Of a DNA stretch of 64,000 bases, positions 15,793 to 26,854 are shown one piece after another (positions within the stretch are counted from its first letter, which is position 1; every line of letters starts with the position of its first letter). Made by a program: the position numbers and the translations under genes. The notes beneath the pieces were generated by a model. The model saw nothing but the letters and a program-made list of their open reading frames with translations. It did not search any database and was not told where the DNA came from. The stretch is taken from assembly GCF_000376865.1 (NCBI RefSeq), contig NZ_AQXQ01000009.1:62001-126000 (forward strand), read 5' to 3'. Origin of the DNA: Thioalkalivibrio sp. ALJ7 (GTDB lineage: Bacteria > Pseudomonadota > Gammaproteobacteria > Ectothiorhodospirales > Ectothiorhodospiraceae).

Positions 15793-17175
15793 TTACAGGA
15801 ACAGGAAGCCGACGATCGCGACGGCGGCGATGACGGCCACGGCATCTGCGGTCAGGGCGGCGGCCAGGGTATGGCGCACGCGCTTGATGCCAATGGCGCC
15901 GAAATACACCGCCAGTACGTAGAAGGTGGTCTCGGTGGAGCCTTGCAGGGTGGAGACCAGCAGGCCGACGTGGGTGTCCGGCCCGGTGGCCGGGTCCTGC
16001 ATGATCCCGGCCATGATGCCGTAGGCCCCCGAGCCGGACAGCGGCCGCAACAGGGCCATGGGCAGGGCCTCGGCCGGTAGCCCGAACGGCGTGGTCAGCG
16101 GGCCGACCAGGCCCACGAACATCCCCAGCGCGCCGCTCTCCCGCAGCATGCCTACCGCGACCAGGATGGCCACCAGGTACGGGATGATGCGCAGTGCGAC
16201 GTTAAACCCCTCCTTGGCCCCCTCGACAAACACCTCGTATACCGGAACACCGCGGATCACGCCGTAGGACAGGAAGCCGACGACCAGCCCGGGAATGATC
16301 CAGGGCGCAATCGCCTGGCCGTACACGATCGTTAGCGGGATGATCGCCAGCACACCCAGTAGGACCAGGATCGAGACCCAGGTCGGGTACCCTTCGGTGG
16401 GCACCTCGATGTTCATCGGCTGCTGCTCACCGTCTTTTTCATCAGCTCCCCTGTCGCGGATTTCGCCCGTCGAGCGATCCTGCGCTTGCGATTCGCCCAA
16501 TGGGGCGTCCGTTGCTGCGCCGGTCTCCGCCGGGTCCGTTGCATTGGGGTCGATCGAACGAGTCGCGGGTGGCGGCAGGAAATAACGCTGCAGGATCAAG
16601 GCGCTGGCGATGCCGGCGATGGTCGCGAACAGGGTGGCGAACAACGTGGTCGGCAGGATCGCGGCGGGTACCTCGGAGCCCAGCGAAGCCCGCAGGGCAA
16701 TGACGCCGGTCGGCAACAGGGTGATGCTGGAGGTGTTGATCGCCAGGAACAGGGCCATCGCGTTGGTGGCCGTGCCCGGGTGTGGGTTCAGCTTCTCCAG
16801 CTCCTGCATCGCGCGGATGCCGAACGGCGTGGCCGCGTTGCCAAGCCCCAGGATGTTGGCGGAGAAGTTCAGGATCATCGCGCCCATCGCCGGGTGTTCC
16901 GGCGGGACCGACGGGAACAGACGCACCATCAGCGGGCGCAGCAGGCGGGCCAGCACGGTCAGCAACCCGCCCGCTTCGGCGATCTTCATCAGCCCCAGAA
17001 ACAGGGCCATGACCCCGACCAGGCCCAGGGCCAGCTCCACGGCCGAGCCGGCGGCGTCGATCGCGCCCTCGGACAGGGCCTGCATCGGTTGTTCGTCGGG
17101 ATCGGTGGAGCGGATCTCGCGGATCGCGGCCGTGGCCACGGCGATCACGATCAACGCGAGAAAGATCAGATTCAT
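15793..17175 (-). CDS. Nucleoside-recognition (Gate) membrane protein, SpmA-SpmB fusion type
   Basis: 460-aa membrane protein containing two Gate/nucleoside-recognition domains in one chain, equivalent to SpmA joined to SpmB. The N-terminal half carries NFSANILGLGNAATPFGIRA and the C-terminal half LRPLSGSGAYGIMAGIMQ and STETTFYVLAVYFGAIG, the typical conserved stretches. A charged Asp/Glu/Gln-rich linker (about residues 215-265) separates the halves. The start is placed at ATG 17175 because the hydrophobic N-terminus begins there. Transport function in non-sporulating bacteria is undefined. It follows the SDR gene by 19 bp and is convergent with the kinase. Confidence 0.85.
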   Translation of the reverse strand: MNLIFLALIVIAVATAAIREIRSTDPDEQPMQALSEGAIDAAGSAVELALGLVGVMALFLGLMKIAEAGGLLTVLARLLRPLMVRLFPSVPPEHPAMGAMILNFSANILGLGNAATPFGIRAMQELEKLNPHPGTATNAMALFLAINTSSITLLPTGVIALRASLGSEVPAAILPTTLFATLFATIAGIASALILQRYFLPPPATRSIDPNATDPAETGAATDAPLGESQAQDRSTGEIRDRGADEKDGEQQPMNIEVPTEGYPTWVSILVLLGVLAIIPLTIVYGQAIAPWIIPGLVVGFLSYGVIRGVPVYEVFVEGAKEGFNVALRIIPYLVAILVAVGMLRESGALGMFVGLVGPLTTPFGLPAEALPMALLRPLSGSGAYGIMAGIMQDPATGPDTHVGLLVSTLQGSTETTFYVLAVYFGAIGIKRVRHTLAAALTADAVAVIAAVAIVGFLFL

Positions 17176-17194
17176 GCGGGCGAGTGTGCCATGG

Positions 17195-18049
17195 TCAACG
17201 GTTCTCGCCGCGTGACACGCCGCGCAGGACCGTATCCATGCCACGGGCCGGCAGCAGCCACTTGAGGAAGGCGAACAGGCGGGTGGGGAAGGTCACGTGG
17301 TAGCGCACGCGGGGCCGGCGCGCCTCTAGGGCGTGAATCACGCAGCGTGCCACGGCCTCGGGGCCCAGTGTGAATGGCGCATCGGCCTCGGCGTTCGCCA
17401 TGCGCGCCTCGGCGGCCCGGTAGGTCTCTTCCCAGGGGCTGTGCTGGCGCTGAATATGGTAACGAAAGGCCTTCAGCGCATTGGTGCGGAATTCGCTGCG
17501 GATGGGGCCCGGCTCGATCAGCGAGACATGGATGCCGGTCCCATGCAGCTCCTGTCGGAGGGTATCGCTCATGCCCTCGATGGCGAACTTGGAGGTCACG
17601 TAGGCGCCACGCAGACGCAGCGCGACCAGGCCGAGTACCGAGCTGTTCTGGATGATCCGACCCTCGCCGGCGCGACGCATCGCGGGCAGCACGGCGTTGG
17701 TCAGCTCCAGCCAGCCGAGGACGTTGGTCTCCAGCTGTGCGCGCAGCGTCGCGCGGTTGAGGTCCTCCACCGCCCCGGGCTGGCCGTAGGCGCCATTGTT
17801 GAATAGGGCGTACAGATGGCCATCGGTACGGTGCAGGATCTCGTTGACCGCGCTGTGGATGCTGGCGGAGTCGTCCAGGTCCAGCTGCAGGGCCTCGAAG
17901 CCGTCCTTCTTCAGCCGTGCAACATCTTCACTGCGCCGCGCGGTGGCGAACACGCGGTAGCCGCGATCGCGCAGCACCTGTGCGGTGCAGGCCCCGATGC
18001 CGCTGGAGCAGCCGGTGATCAGGACCGCGCGCTGGGAGGGTTCGCTCAT
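17195..18049 (-). CDS. SDR-family oxidoreductase
   Basis: 284-aa short-chain dehydrogenase. The Rossmann glycine motif TGCSSGIG is near residue 12, NNGAYG follows near residue 90, and the active site includes the Ser of NSSVLG and YVTSK with catalytic Tyr and Lys. The C-terminal extension (FPTRLFAFLKWLLPARGMD) resembles members acting on hydrophobic or ketone substrates. Cofactor preference is probably NADPH, given the Arg pair after strand 2 (TARRSED). Start at 18049 just before the fold begins. It is probably expressed with the downstream Gate protein; the DsrE-like gene lies upstream by 10 bp. Confidence 0.88.
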   Translation of the reverse strand: MSEPSQRAVLITGCSSGIGACTAQVLRDRGYRVFATARRSEDVARLKKDGFEALQLDLDDSASIHSAVNEILHRTDGHLYALFNNGAYGQPGAVEDLNRATLRAQLETNVLGWLELTNAVLPAMRRAGEGRIIQNSSVLGLVALRLRGAYVTSKFAIEGMSDTLRQELHGTGIHVSLIEPGPIRSEFRTNALKAFRYHIQRQHSPWEETYRAAEARMANAEADAPFTLGPEAVARCVIHALEARRPRVRYHVTFPTRLFAFLKWLLPARGMDTVLRGVSRGENR

Positions 18050-18059
18050 CGCGGCGGGG

Positions 18060-18437
18060 TCAGTAGGTGAGCGTGGCAACGCCGTCTTCGACGACCTCGC
18101 CAATGAAGGCGCCGCCGCCGCGCATGCCGTCCAGCTCGGGCACTGCGTTGTCCAGGGTCAGGCCGTTCTCGTCCATGGCCCCGGCGCAGGCGTAGAAGGC
18201 GCAGCCGGCCTCGTGGGCGTCCTGCATGAAGCTGTAGACGGATTTCTCCTTGGCCTCACCGGGGTAGATCTGATCCGCCACGCCCTGCCGTAGCAGGCGA
18301 GTGGTCCCGGCGGCGAAGTAGATCTCCACCTCGAGATCCATGGCGGCGGCCACGGTGGCCTGGAAGAACGGGGCCCCCAGGGTGCCGGGTCGATCCAGGT
18401 CCAGGTTCAACAGCATGATCACGATCTTTTCGGCCAT
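18060..18437 (-). CDS. DsrE/DsrF-like family protein
   Basis: 125-aa protein of the DsrE/YchN fold. It starts MAEKIVIMLLNLDLDRPGTL, and a conserved Cys lies in GCAFYACAGAM. Members of the fold handle sulfur as persulfide carriers or have peroxiredoxin-like roles, and the family is common in sulfur-oxidising bacteria. The start at 18437 is chosen from the conserved N-terminus. It lies 10 bp upstream of the SDR gene on the same strand, suggesting a three-gene unit DsrE-like, SDR, Gate protein. Exact role unknown. Confidence 0.8.
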   Translation of the reverse strand: MAEKIVIMLLNLDLDRPGTLGAPFFQATVAAAMDLEVEIYFAAGTTRLLRQGVADQIYPGEAKEKSVYSFMQDAHEAGCAFYACAGAMDENGLTLDNAVPELDGMRGGGAFIGEVVEDGVATLTY

Positions 18438-18592
18438 GGTTCGGTCCTTGTGCTTCGTTCTGTCGGGTATCGCGCGAATGATCGACGGTGAGGGCGATTT
18501 GCGCAAACCGTGAACATTCTGTCGGGCACTCTTTTATTCCCTGGAAACGGCCGCATAATAGCTGCCAAAGCGTGTGTTCCTGGAGACGACGG

Positions 18593-18913
18593 ATGCCCAT
18601 TTACGAATATCAGTGCAAGCAGTGCGGGGAGTTGAGCGAGATCCTGCAAAAGGTCTCCGATCCGCCGGCCACCACCTGTCCGGCCTGTGGTGCCGAGGCC
18701 CTGACCAAGCAGGTCTCGGCGGCCGGCTTCCGTTTGGCCGGCGGCGGCTGGTACGAGACCGACTTCAAGAAGGATGGCAAGCGCAATCTGAAAGAAGGCA
18801 GCAGCAGTTCGGGGACCCGTTCCAGTGGTGGCAGTTCGACAAAAGCGGAGTCCACCGGAAAGTCCGGGTCTTCCGGCAGCGCCAAGACCGGTACCGCCGC
18901 AACCGGCACCTGA
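18593..18913 (+). CDS. FmdB-family zinc-ribbon protein
   Basis: 106-aa protein with an N-terminal zinc ribbon (YEYQCKQCGELSEIL, then TTCPACGAEALTKQVS), a linker, and a low-complexity Ser/Gly/Thr/Lys tail of about 40 residues. FmdB-type proteins are putative regulators or RNA-associated factors. The start ATG 18593 has GGAGA about 8 nt upstream. It sits 3 bp before the DUF502 gene and ahead of aspS, an order common in purple-sulfur-type gammaproteobacteria. Confidence 0.9.
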   Translation: MPIYEYQCKQCGELSEILQKVSDPPATTCPACGAEALTKQVSAAGFRLAGGGWYETDFKKDGKRNLKEGSSSSGTRSSGGSSTKAESTGKSGSSGSAKTGTAATGT

Positions 18914-18916
18914 TCG

Positions 18917-19567
18917 ATGCTGGTCACCCTGCGCCGCTATCTGATTGCAGGGCTGCTGGTCTGGCTGCCGCTGATCGTCACCGGCTTCATTATCAAGCTG
19001 CTGGTGGATCTGCTCGACTTCACGATCCTCCTCCTGCCGCCGGGCTGGCGCCCGGAGGCACTGCTGGGTTTTTCCATTCCCGGTGCCGGCATTGTGCTGG
19101 CGGTCATCGTCGTGCTTGTCACCGGGGTGATTGCCGCCAACATCGTGGGCAAACGACTGGTGCACATGGGCGAGTCCATCGTGCGGCGTATCCCGTTGGT
19201 CAGCTCGATCTACGGGGCGGTCAAGCAGGTGACCGAGACGGTCTTCAGTGGCGGGGGGCAGGCTTTTCGCAAAGTGGTCATGGTGGAGTACCCGCGCCGT
19301 GGCCTGTGGTCGGTGGGCTTTATGACCGGCGTCGGGATGGGGGAGTTGCAGCGCCGCACCGAACATGAAGTCATCACGGTTTTTATCCCGACGACCCCGA
19401 ACCCGACCTCCGGATTCGTGATCATGGTGCCACGCGACGAAGCCGTAGAACTCGACATGACGGTGGAGGACGGGCTCAAGTTCGTGATGTCCATGGGCGT
19501 GGTCACGCCCCTGCGAAGCCCCGAGGATGCGCCCGCTCCGGTTGCGCAAGAGCAGGGCAAATCGTAA
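18917..19567 (+). CDS. DUF502-family membrane protein
   Basis: 216-aa protein with two N-terminal membrane helices ([20 protein letters not shown] and [20 protein letters not shown]), then the family-conserved soluble segment ([48 protein letters not shown]). The function of DUF502 is not established; it is frequently located next to aspS. It starts 3 bp after fmdB and ends about 100 bp before aspS. Confidence 0.9.
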   Translation: MLVTLRRYLIAGLLVWLPLIVTGFIIKLLVDLLDFTILLLPPGWRPEALLGFSIPGAGIVLAVIVVLVTGVIAANIVGKRLVHMGESIVRRIPLVSSIYGAVKQVTETVFSGGGQAFRKVVMVEYPRRGLWSVGFMTGVGMGELQRRTEHEVITVFIPTTPNPTSGFVIMVPRDEAVELDMTVEDGLKFVMSMGVVTPLRSPEDAPAPVAQEQGKS

Positions 19568-19670
19568 GATTTCCGCCCTTTTCACGGGCGCAGATGCGAC
19601 GTTTGCCCCGTTTTCCCGACTAACCGCGTGCGACCCGGAAGCGGTCGTGCCCTTCGGCTGGAACAGCGCA

Positions 19671-21455
<1,785 letters not shown>

Positions 21456-21476
21456 GTCCGCGCCCGGTCGCACGCG

Positions 21477-22106
21477 ATGGCCGGCATGCGCACCAGCGTC
21501 GTCACCGTCCACGGTTGGCACATGACGGGGCTGGAGATGGCCCTGCTGCGCCGCCGCCTGCGCGCAGGTGGCCACGAGGTGTACCCGTTTCGCTATGCCT
21601 CCCGCCGGCGGACGCCGGAGCAGGCTGCCCGCGCCCTGGCCGCGTTTCTTGACGACGTTCCCGGGGACCTGGTGCACCTGGTCGCGCACAGCCTGGGCGG
21701 AGTGATCGTCCGCCACCTGTTCGAGGTCGCCCCAGTGCAGCGCCCCGGCCGTATCGTAATGCTGGGGTCGCCGCTTCAGGGCAGCCGGGTGGCCGCGCGC
21801 CTGGCGCAGAACCGGATTGGTCGCTGGTGGCTGGGCGCGGCCCTGGATCGCGGTCTCCTGGGTGGCAGCCCCATCCTGCGTGGGCGCGATATCGGCATGA
21901 TTGCCGGCAGTCGCGCACGGGGCCCGGGTCCGCTGTTCACGCGGCTACCCCATCCGCATGACGGCATGGTCGCGGTGGAGGAGACCCAGGGGCCGGATGT
22001 CTTCCGCCATCTGACCCTGCCGGAATCCCACATGGGGATGCTGGTCGACCGCGCCGTTGCGCAGGAGACCCTGCATTTCCTGGAGACAGGCGAGTTCCTG
22101 CCGTAA
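21477..22106 (+). CDS. Alpha/beta-hydrolase (lipase/esterase-like)
   Basis: 209-aa hydrolase with an N-terminal HG motif (VTVHGWHMTG), nucleophile elbow AHSLGG with the catalytic Ser, a probable acid in HPHDGMVAVEET, and a probable catalytic His in LPESHMGML. This is the short lipase/PGAP1-like type often annotated as acetyltransferase or hydrolase. No signal peptide is evident, so a cytoplasmic location is likely. Two in-frame ATGs (21477 and 21486) are possible starts. It lies between aspS and yebC on the same strand. Substrate unknown. Confidence 0.85.
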   Translation: MAGMRTSVVTVHGWHMTGLEMALLRRRLRAGGHEVYPFRYASRRRTPEQAARALAAFLDDVPGDLVHLVAHSLGGVIVRHLFEVAPVQRPGRIVMLGSPLQGSRVAARLAQNRIGRWWLGAALDRGLLGGSPILRGRDIGMIAGSRARGPGPLFTRLPHPHDGMVAVEETQGPDVFRHLTLPESHMGMLVDRAVAQETLHFLETGEFLP

Positions 22107-22268
22107 TTGGGGTCTGCGTGGCCGCGTTATCGCGCCGAGCGTGGAGACGAACGACGCCGGCGCCACTCCCATCCGTGATTAGCGCCGGCCCAGCGATTAG
22201 ACTGTATGAATCTCATGGGTCCTGGCGTGCATCAGGGCCTTCAATCCAATCCAAGGAGTCGTGACCGA

Positions 22269-23009
22269 ATGGCAGGCCACAGCAAGTGGGCGAACATCCA
22301 GCATCGCAAGAACGCCCAGGACGCCAAGCGCGGCAAACTCTTTACCAAGTTGATCCGCGAGATCACCGTCGCGGCGCGTCAGGGCGGCTCGGACCCGGAG
22401 ACCAACCCGCGCCTGCGTCTGGCGACCGACAAGGCGCTGGGCGCCAACATGACCCGCGACACGATCGAACGCGCGGCTAAGCGCGGCGCCGGTGAATCCG
22501 ACGGCGACAACGTCGAAGAGATCCGCTACGAGGGCTATGGTCCGGGCGGGGCAGCGGTCCTGGTCGACTGCATGACCGACAACCGCAACCGTACGGTTGC
22601 CGAGGTGCGTCATGCCTTCTCCAAGATGGGCGGCAACCTGGGGACCGACGGCTCGGTTGCCTACCTGTTCCAGAACAAGGGCGTGATTCGTTTCGCCCCC
22701 GGGCTGGACGAAGAGACCGTGATGGAGGCGGCCCTGGAGGGTGGTGCCGAGGATGTGCAGGTCGAGGATGACGGCGCGATCGAGGTGATCACCGAACCAG
22801 ATACCTATCAGGACGTGCGCCAGGCCCTGCTGGATCGCGGGATGGAACCGGAGAACGCCGAAGTCACCTGGCGACCGGACACTCTGGCACCGCTGGATGC
22901 GGAGACCGCCGAGTCGGTCCTCAAGCTACTGGAAATGCTGGACGATCTCGACGACGTGCAGAACGTCTTTACCAACGCCGATTTCCCCGAAGAGGTCAGC
23001 AGTGACTGA
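22269..23009 (+). CDS. yebC: YebC/PmpR family transcriptional/translation regulator
   Basis: 246-aa protein starting [20 protein letters not shown], the highly conserved YebC N-terminus, followed by the family segments [12 protein letters not shown] and [16 protein letters not shown]. It is known as a DNA-binding regulator, and recently YebC homologues were linked to ribosomes stalled at proline stretches. A good RBS (AAGGAG) precedes ATG 22269; an earlier in-frame ATG at 22206 is rejected because it lies before this RBS. The gene order yebC-ruvC-ruvA is common in gammaproteobacteria. Confidence 0.95.
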   Translation: MAGHSKWANIQHRKNAQDAKRGKLFTKLIREITVAARQGGSDPETNPRLRLATDKALGANMTRDTIERAAKRGAGESDGDNVEEIRYEGYGPGGAAVLVDCMTDNRNRTVAEVRHAFSKMGGNLGTDGSVAYLFQNKGVIRFAPGLDEETVMEAALEGGAEDVQVEDDGAIEVITEPDTYQDVRQALLDRGMEPENAEVTWRPDTLAPLDAETAESVLKLLEMLDDLDDVQNVFTNADFPEEVSSD

Positions 23010-23040
23010 TCGCCTTCTGCGCGCGGGTCGGTAGCCGGGT

Positions 23041-23556
23041 ATGCGAATCCTCGGGATTGATCCCGGCTCCCGGGTCACCGGTTTTGCGGTGATCGAGTTC
23101 GATCGCAGCCGCGGCCGATCCTGCGGGCATGGCGTCATCCGGCCCAAGGCCAAGGGCTTTCCCGAGCGTCTGGGCGAGATCTTTGCCGGGGTGGTCGAGG
23201 TGATCGACGAGTTGAAGCCCGACGTCCTGGCAATCGAATCGGTGTTCGTGGCGCGCAACGCCCAATCCGCGATCAAGCTGGGGCATGCCCGAGGAGCGGC
23301 CATCTGCGCGGCCACTCAGGCCGGGCTCCCGGTACATGAATATGCCCCGCGCGCGATCAAGCTGGCCGTGGTTGGTGTCGGTGGCGCGGACAAGGAACAG
23401 GTCCAGCATATGATGCAGCAACTGTTACGCCTGGCCGAACCGGCCAGCAGCGATGCCGCCGACGCCCTGGCGGTCGCGCTTTGCCACGCCCATACCCAGC
23501 AAAACGAGGCCCGCCTGCTGGGCGCGGCCTCTGCCATGATCGGAGGGCGCCCATGA
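23041..23556 (+). CDS. ruvC: Holliday-junction endonuclease RuvC
   Basis: 171-aa RNase H-fold resolvase that cuts Holliday junctions bound by RuvAB. The first catalytic Asp is in MRILGIDPGSRVTGF (Asp7), the second acidic residue in VLAIESVF, and the C-terminal acidic pair in SSDAADALAVALCHAH. Length is typical. The stop overlaps the ruvA start (ATGA, 23553-23556). Confidence 0.97.
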   Translation: MRILGIDPGSRVTGFAVIEFDRSRGRSCGHGVIRPKAKGFPERLGEIFAGVVEVIDELKPDVLAIESVFVARNAQSAIKLGHARGAAICAATQAGLPVHEYAPRAIKLAVVGVGGADKEQVQHMMQQLLRLAEPASSDAADALAVALCHAHTQQNEARLLGAASAMIGGRP

Positions 23557-24161
23557 TCGCGCGGCTGGAGGGACGGCTGATCAGCCGTGAGGTGAATGGC
23601 GTCGTGATTGACGCTGGTGGTGTGGGCTACGAGGTGGATGTCTCACTGTCCACGCTGGCGGCCCTGCCAGAGCCGGGCGAGACCGTGGTGCTGGCCACTC
23701 ATCTGGTTGTGCGTGAGGACGCTCATCAGCTGTTCGGGTTCATGAACAAGCGCGACCGCGATCTGTTCCGACGTCTGATTCGCGTGAACGGGATCGGTGC
23801 GAAGCTGGCGCTGGCCATGCTGTCCACCTACGCCGGCGACGAGCTGGCGGGCCTCATTAGCGGGGGCGATGTTACCGGCCTGGCCAAGGTGCCGGGCATC
23901 GGCAAGCGCACCGCCGAACGCATCGTGCTGGAGCTCGGCGAACGCCTCGCCGAGATGGGGTTTACCGGTAGCCCCGTCGGCGGTGTGCCCGGCAGCGAGC
24001 CGACGCCCGCCGCCGCGATGGAGGGCGAGGCCCTGGCGGCCCTGGAAACGCTTGGCTACCCGCGCGCCAGCGCTGAGAAGATGGTGGCCGCCGTGCGCGG
24101 CGAGGCCGACTCCGTTGAGACGCTGGTCCGTCTCGCCCTGCGAGCTACCGTCAAGCGCTAA
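23553..24161 (+). CDS. ruvA: Holliday-junction DNA helicase subunit RuvA
   Basis: 202-aa protein. Domain I (MIARLEGRLISREVNGVVID), domain II helix-hairpin-helix motifs (VNGIGAKLALAML and VPGIGKRTAERIVLEL), a flexible linker rich in Gly, Pro and Ala, and C-terminal domain III (ALAALETLGYPRASAEKMV), which binds RuvB. Translation is coupled to ruvC. The expected next gene, ruvB, is absent; 212 bp of non-coding sequence and the convergent nadC follow instead. Confidence 0.97.
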   Translation: MIARLEGRLISREVNGVVIDAGGVGYEVDVSLSTLAALPEPGETVVLATHLVVREDAHQLFGFMNKRDRDLFRRLIRVNGIGAKLALAMLSTYAGDELAGLISGGDVTGLAKVPGIGKRTAERIVLELGERLAEMGFTGSPVGGVPGSEPTPAAAMEGEALAALETLGYPRASAEKMVAAVRGEADSVETLVRLALRATVKR

Positions 24162-24373
24162 CACGCGTTTCCACGCGGACATCTGGAGGTCGTTGGTCCT
24201 GGGTGCCAGCCACGACCACCGGTAAGCTGGACCGGAGGAGACACCGTAAACACGGACATCGGACCCAACCTGGCCACCAGTGGTAGGCCGTTAGACGAGG
24301 CCACGCAAGTACTGGATGCGCCGCGGCGGCCTTCTCACCGGGGCGTCTGGCGCTGAGAGGGGGCAGGGGCGGG
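24162..24373. other. Intergenic region where ruvB would be expected; no gene seen
   Basis: The 212 bp between ruvA and the convergent nadC hold no reading frame with protein-like composition and no RuvB motif. There are short inverted matches (such as GGTCGT/ACGACC) but no clear terminator with a T-tract. Confidence 0.5.
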
Positions 24374-25282
24374 TTAGTCGAGGCGGAGGGAGTAGTCGAT
24401 GGCGTGGAGATGCTTGGTCAGGGCGCCGACCGAGATGTAGTCCACGCCGGTGGCCGCGATCGCCGTCAGGGTGTCCGGTGTGACCCCACCGGAGGCCTCG
24501 GAGATCGCACGGCCGCGGATGTGTTGCACGGCGGTGGCCAGGTCTTCCGGGGACAGCTCGTCAAGCATGATCACGTCGGCCCCGGCCGCCAGGGCCTGCT
24601 CGACCTCGTCGAGATTCTCCGTCTCCACCTCCACCCAGCGCCCGGCACCCCGTGTGCGTGCCCGTTCGACCGCTGCGGCGATGGAGCCGCAGGCGGCGAT
24701 GTGGTTTTCCTTGATCAAGACGGCATCCCACAGGGCGAGGCGGTGGTTGTAGCCGCCGCCGCAGCGCACCGCGTATTTCTGTCCGTGCCGCAGCCCGGGC
24801 AGGGTCTTGCGGGTATCGAGGATGCGACTTCCCGTGCCGTCCAGGCGCGCGACCCAGCGAGCGGTCTCGGTGGCCGTTCCGGACAAGGTCTGTAGTAGGT
24901 TCAGTGCGGCGCGTTCCGCAGCGAGCACCGCGCGGGCCGGGCCTTCCAAAGTCGCGATAGTCTGCGGGCCATGGGGGATGTCCACGTGGCTGCCCTCGGC
25001 GACCAGCCAGGCGATCCGGGTTTCCGGGGCGAGACTGGTGAACGCGCGCTCGAACCAGGCCTGGCCGCAGACGATGGCGGGCTCCTTGAGCAGCAGGGTC
25101 GCACGGGCCATGTGGTCGGCCGGGACCAGAGCGGCGGTGAGGTCGCCCTCCATTCCATTAGGGCCCAGGTCCTCGCTCAGGGCGGCCTCAACCTCGCGCA
25201 CCAGCGTTGCCGCATCCGGGCGTGCAGGGCCTTGCGCGAACGGATCGGTGGCAGCGGCCGTGCCGTTACCCCTATCCGTCAT
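24374..25282 (-). CDS. nadC: Quinolinate (nicotinate-nucleotide) phosphoribosyltransferase
   Basis: 302-aa enzyme converting quinolinate and PRPP to nicotinate mononucleotide in NAD synthesis. Visible signatures: ALSEDLG at the N-terminus, LNLLQTLSGTATET, the RILDTRKTLPGLR motif, KENHI, EVETENLDE and SEASGGVTPDT. It starts at ATG 25282, inside the last codons of the upstream symporter gene (11-bp overlap), so translation is probably coupled. Upstream in-frame codons belong to the symporter's antisense-free overlap and do not resemble NadC. Confidence 0.95.
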   Translation of the reverse strand: MTDRGNGTAAATDPFAQGPARPDAATLVREVEAALSEDLGPNGMEGDLTAALVPADHMARATLLLKEPAIVCGQAWFERAFTSLAPETRIAWLVAEGSHVDIPHGPQTIATLEGPARAVLAAERAALNLLQTLSGTATETARWVARLDGTGSRILDTRKTLPGLRHGQKYAVRCGGGYNHRLALWDAVLIKENHIAACGSIAAAVERARTRGAGRWVEVETENLDEVEQALAAGADVIMLDELSPEDLATAVQHIRGRAISEASGGVTPDTLTAIAATGVDYISVGALTKHLHAIDYSLRLD

Positions 25283-26663
25283 GGCGATCCGGCATCGGGC
25301 GATGCGCCACGTAGTCGTCACGCAGTTTCTTGACGAGGCCGGCCAACAGGATGAGCGCAATCAGGTTGGGGGCGGCCATCGCGATGTTGGCGATGTCGGA
25401 GAAGTTCCAGACTACGCCCAGCGGGATGGTCGCGCCGATCACGATCAGGATGACGAATACGATGCGATATGGCATCACCGCGTTCTCGCCGAACAGGAAG
25501 TAGGCCGAGCGGTCGCCATAGTAGGACCAGGCGATCATGGTGGAAAAGGCGAATAGCATCAGACTGATCCCGACCACCATGGCGCCAAACGGACCCAACG
25601 TGGAGCTAAAGGCGGTCGCGGTCAGCGAGGCCCCGACGACGTCGTCGGCACGGTCGATATAGGCGCCGGTGACGACGATGGCCAGACCGGTCAGGGTGCA
25701 GACCACGATGGTGTCGATGAAGGGTTCGAGCATGGCCACCGAACCCTCGCGCGGCGGATCACCGTTCTTGGCCGCGGCGTGCGCCATGGCCGACGAACCC
25801 AGACCCGCCTCGTTGGAGAACATGCCGCGCGCGACCCCATACTGGATGGCGAGACCAATCGCGCCACCGCCTGCAGCCCAGGGGTTGAGCGCGAGGTTCA
25901 AGATGGTACCAATCGCGGCCGGGACGGCCTCGATGTTGGCGACGATCACCACGAAGGCGCCCAGCATGTAGATCACGGCCATGAACGGGACGATGGTGGA
26001 GGCGATCATCGCGATACGCTTGACGCCACCAATGATGACCAACGCCACCAGCACCGCCATGGTGAGGCCGATGATCAGGGCCATCCAGCCCATGATGTCG
26101 TCGTCGGCGCGCAGGTCCGGCACGATGAAGGTCAGGCCGTCGACGACCGAGTTGGCCTGCACCATGTTGCCGATGCCGAAGGAGGCGATCAGGGTGAAGG
26201 CGGCGAACAGGATCGCCAGCTTCCTCATCTTGAGTCCGTGGAGCAGGGTGAACATCGGCCCGCCGGCGATGCTCCCGTCCGGGGCAATCTCGCGGTAGCG
26301 CACCGCCAGGGTGGTTTCGGCGAACTTGGTTGCCATGCCGAAGAATGCGGTCACCCACATCCAGAATAGGGCCCCGGGGCCGCCGAGGGCGATCGCTGTG
26401 GCCACGCCCGCGATGTTCCCGGTGCCGATAGTGCCAGACAGCGCGGTCGACAGCGCCTGGAAGGGCGATATCTGGCCGGTGCCACCGGCACGCCCGTCGG
26501 TGCCGCGCAGGGCGCGCCAGCCTTCGCGGAATGCCACCACCTGGACCAGACCCAGGCGAATGGTGAGATAGAGCCCGGTGCCCAGAAGCAGGATCAGGGT
26601 GATCGGGTTGCCCCAGAGCAGGCCGGCGGTGTCGCCGAGGAACTGGTCGATGGTGTCGAGCAT
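25272..26663 (-). CDS. Sodium:alanine/glycine symporter (AGCS family)
   Basis: 463-aa membrane protein with about 10-11 helices. The AGCS signature GTGNIAGVATAIALGGPGALFW is visible in part, together with SNEAGLGSSAMAHA and TLTGLAIVVTGAY. It would import alanine or glycine with Na+. GTG at 26666 or ATG at 26663 could serve as start; ATG is preferred because AAGGA lies 7 nt before it. It overlaps nadC by 11 bp and is divergent from the ZIP transporter. Glycine import would connect it to the glycine-cleavage operon 2 kb away, an inference from substrate type. Confidence 0.93.
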   Translation of the reverse strand: MLDTIDQFLGDTAGLLWGNPITLILLLGTGLYLTIRLGLVQVVAFREGWRALRGTDGRAGGTGQISPFQALSTALSGTIGTGNIAGVATAIALGGPGALFWMWVTAFFGMATKFAETTLAVRYREIAPDGSIAGGPMFTLLHGLKMRKLAILFAAFTLIASFGIGNMVQANSVVDGLTFIVPDLRADDDIMGWMALIIGLTMAVLVALVIIGGVKRIAMIASTIVPFMAVIYMLGAFVVIVANIEAVPAAIGTILNLALNPWAAGGGAIGLAIQYGVARGMFSNEAGLGSSAMAHAAAKNGDPPREGSVAMLEPFIDTIVVCTLTGLAIVVTGAYIDRADDVVGASLTATAFSSTLGPFGAMVVGISLMLFAFSTMIAWSYYGDRSAYFLFGENAVMPYRIVFVILIVIGATIPLGVVWNFSDIANIAMAAPNLIALILLAGLVKKLRDDYVAHRPMPDRHDG

Positions 26664-26854
26664 CACGAGGTCCTTGTGGTCCGTTGGTGCCGCTGCAGCA
26701 TGGTCTGAAAACTCTACCGCGCGTCGCCCGTGTTTACGATAGGTTATGCGTACCTCAGTGATAGTAATTTGCTGTGGAACACCATGGGCTGGCGGGGCTC
26801 CATGAAGTAAGTCGATGGGTACTCTCCCACCACCCCAACGTTCAAGGATCGAGC

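Noticed and set aside
26664-26854. Possible metal-responsive riboswitch or operator before the ZIP transporter
   Set aside because: I compared it with the yybP-ykoY and Zur patterns and found no convincing match; only a short GGT...ACC dyad is present.
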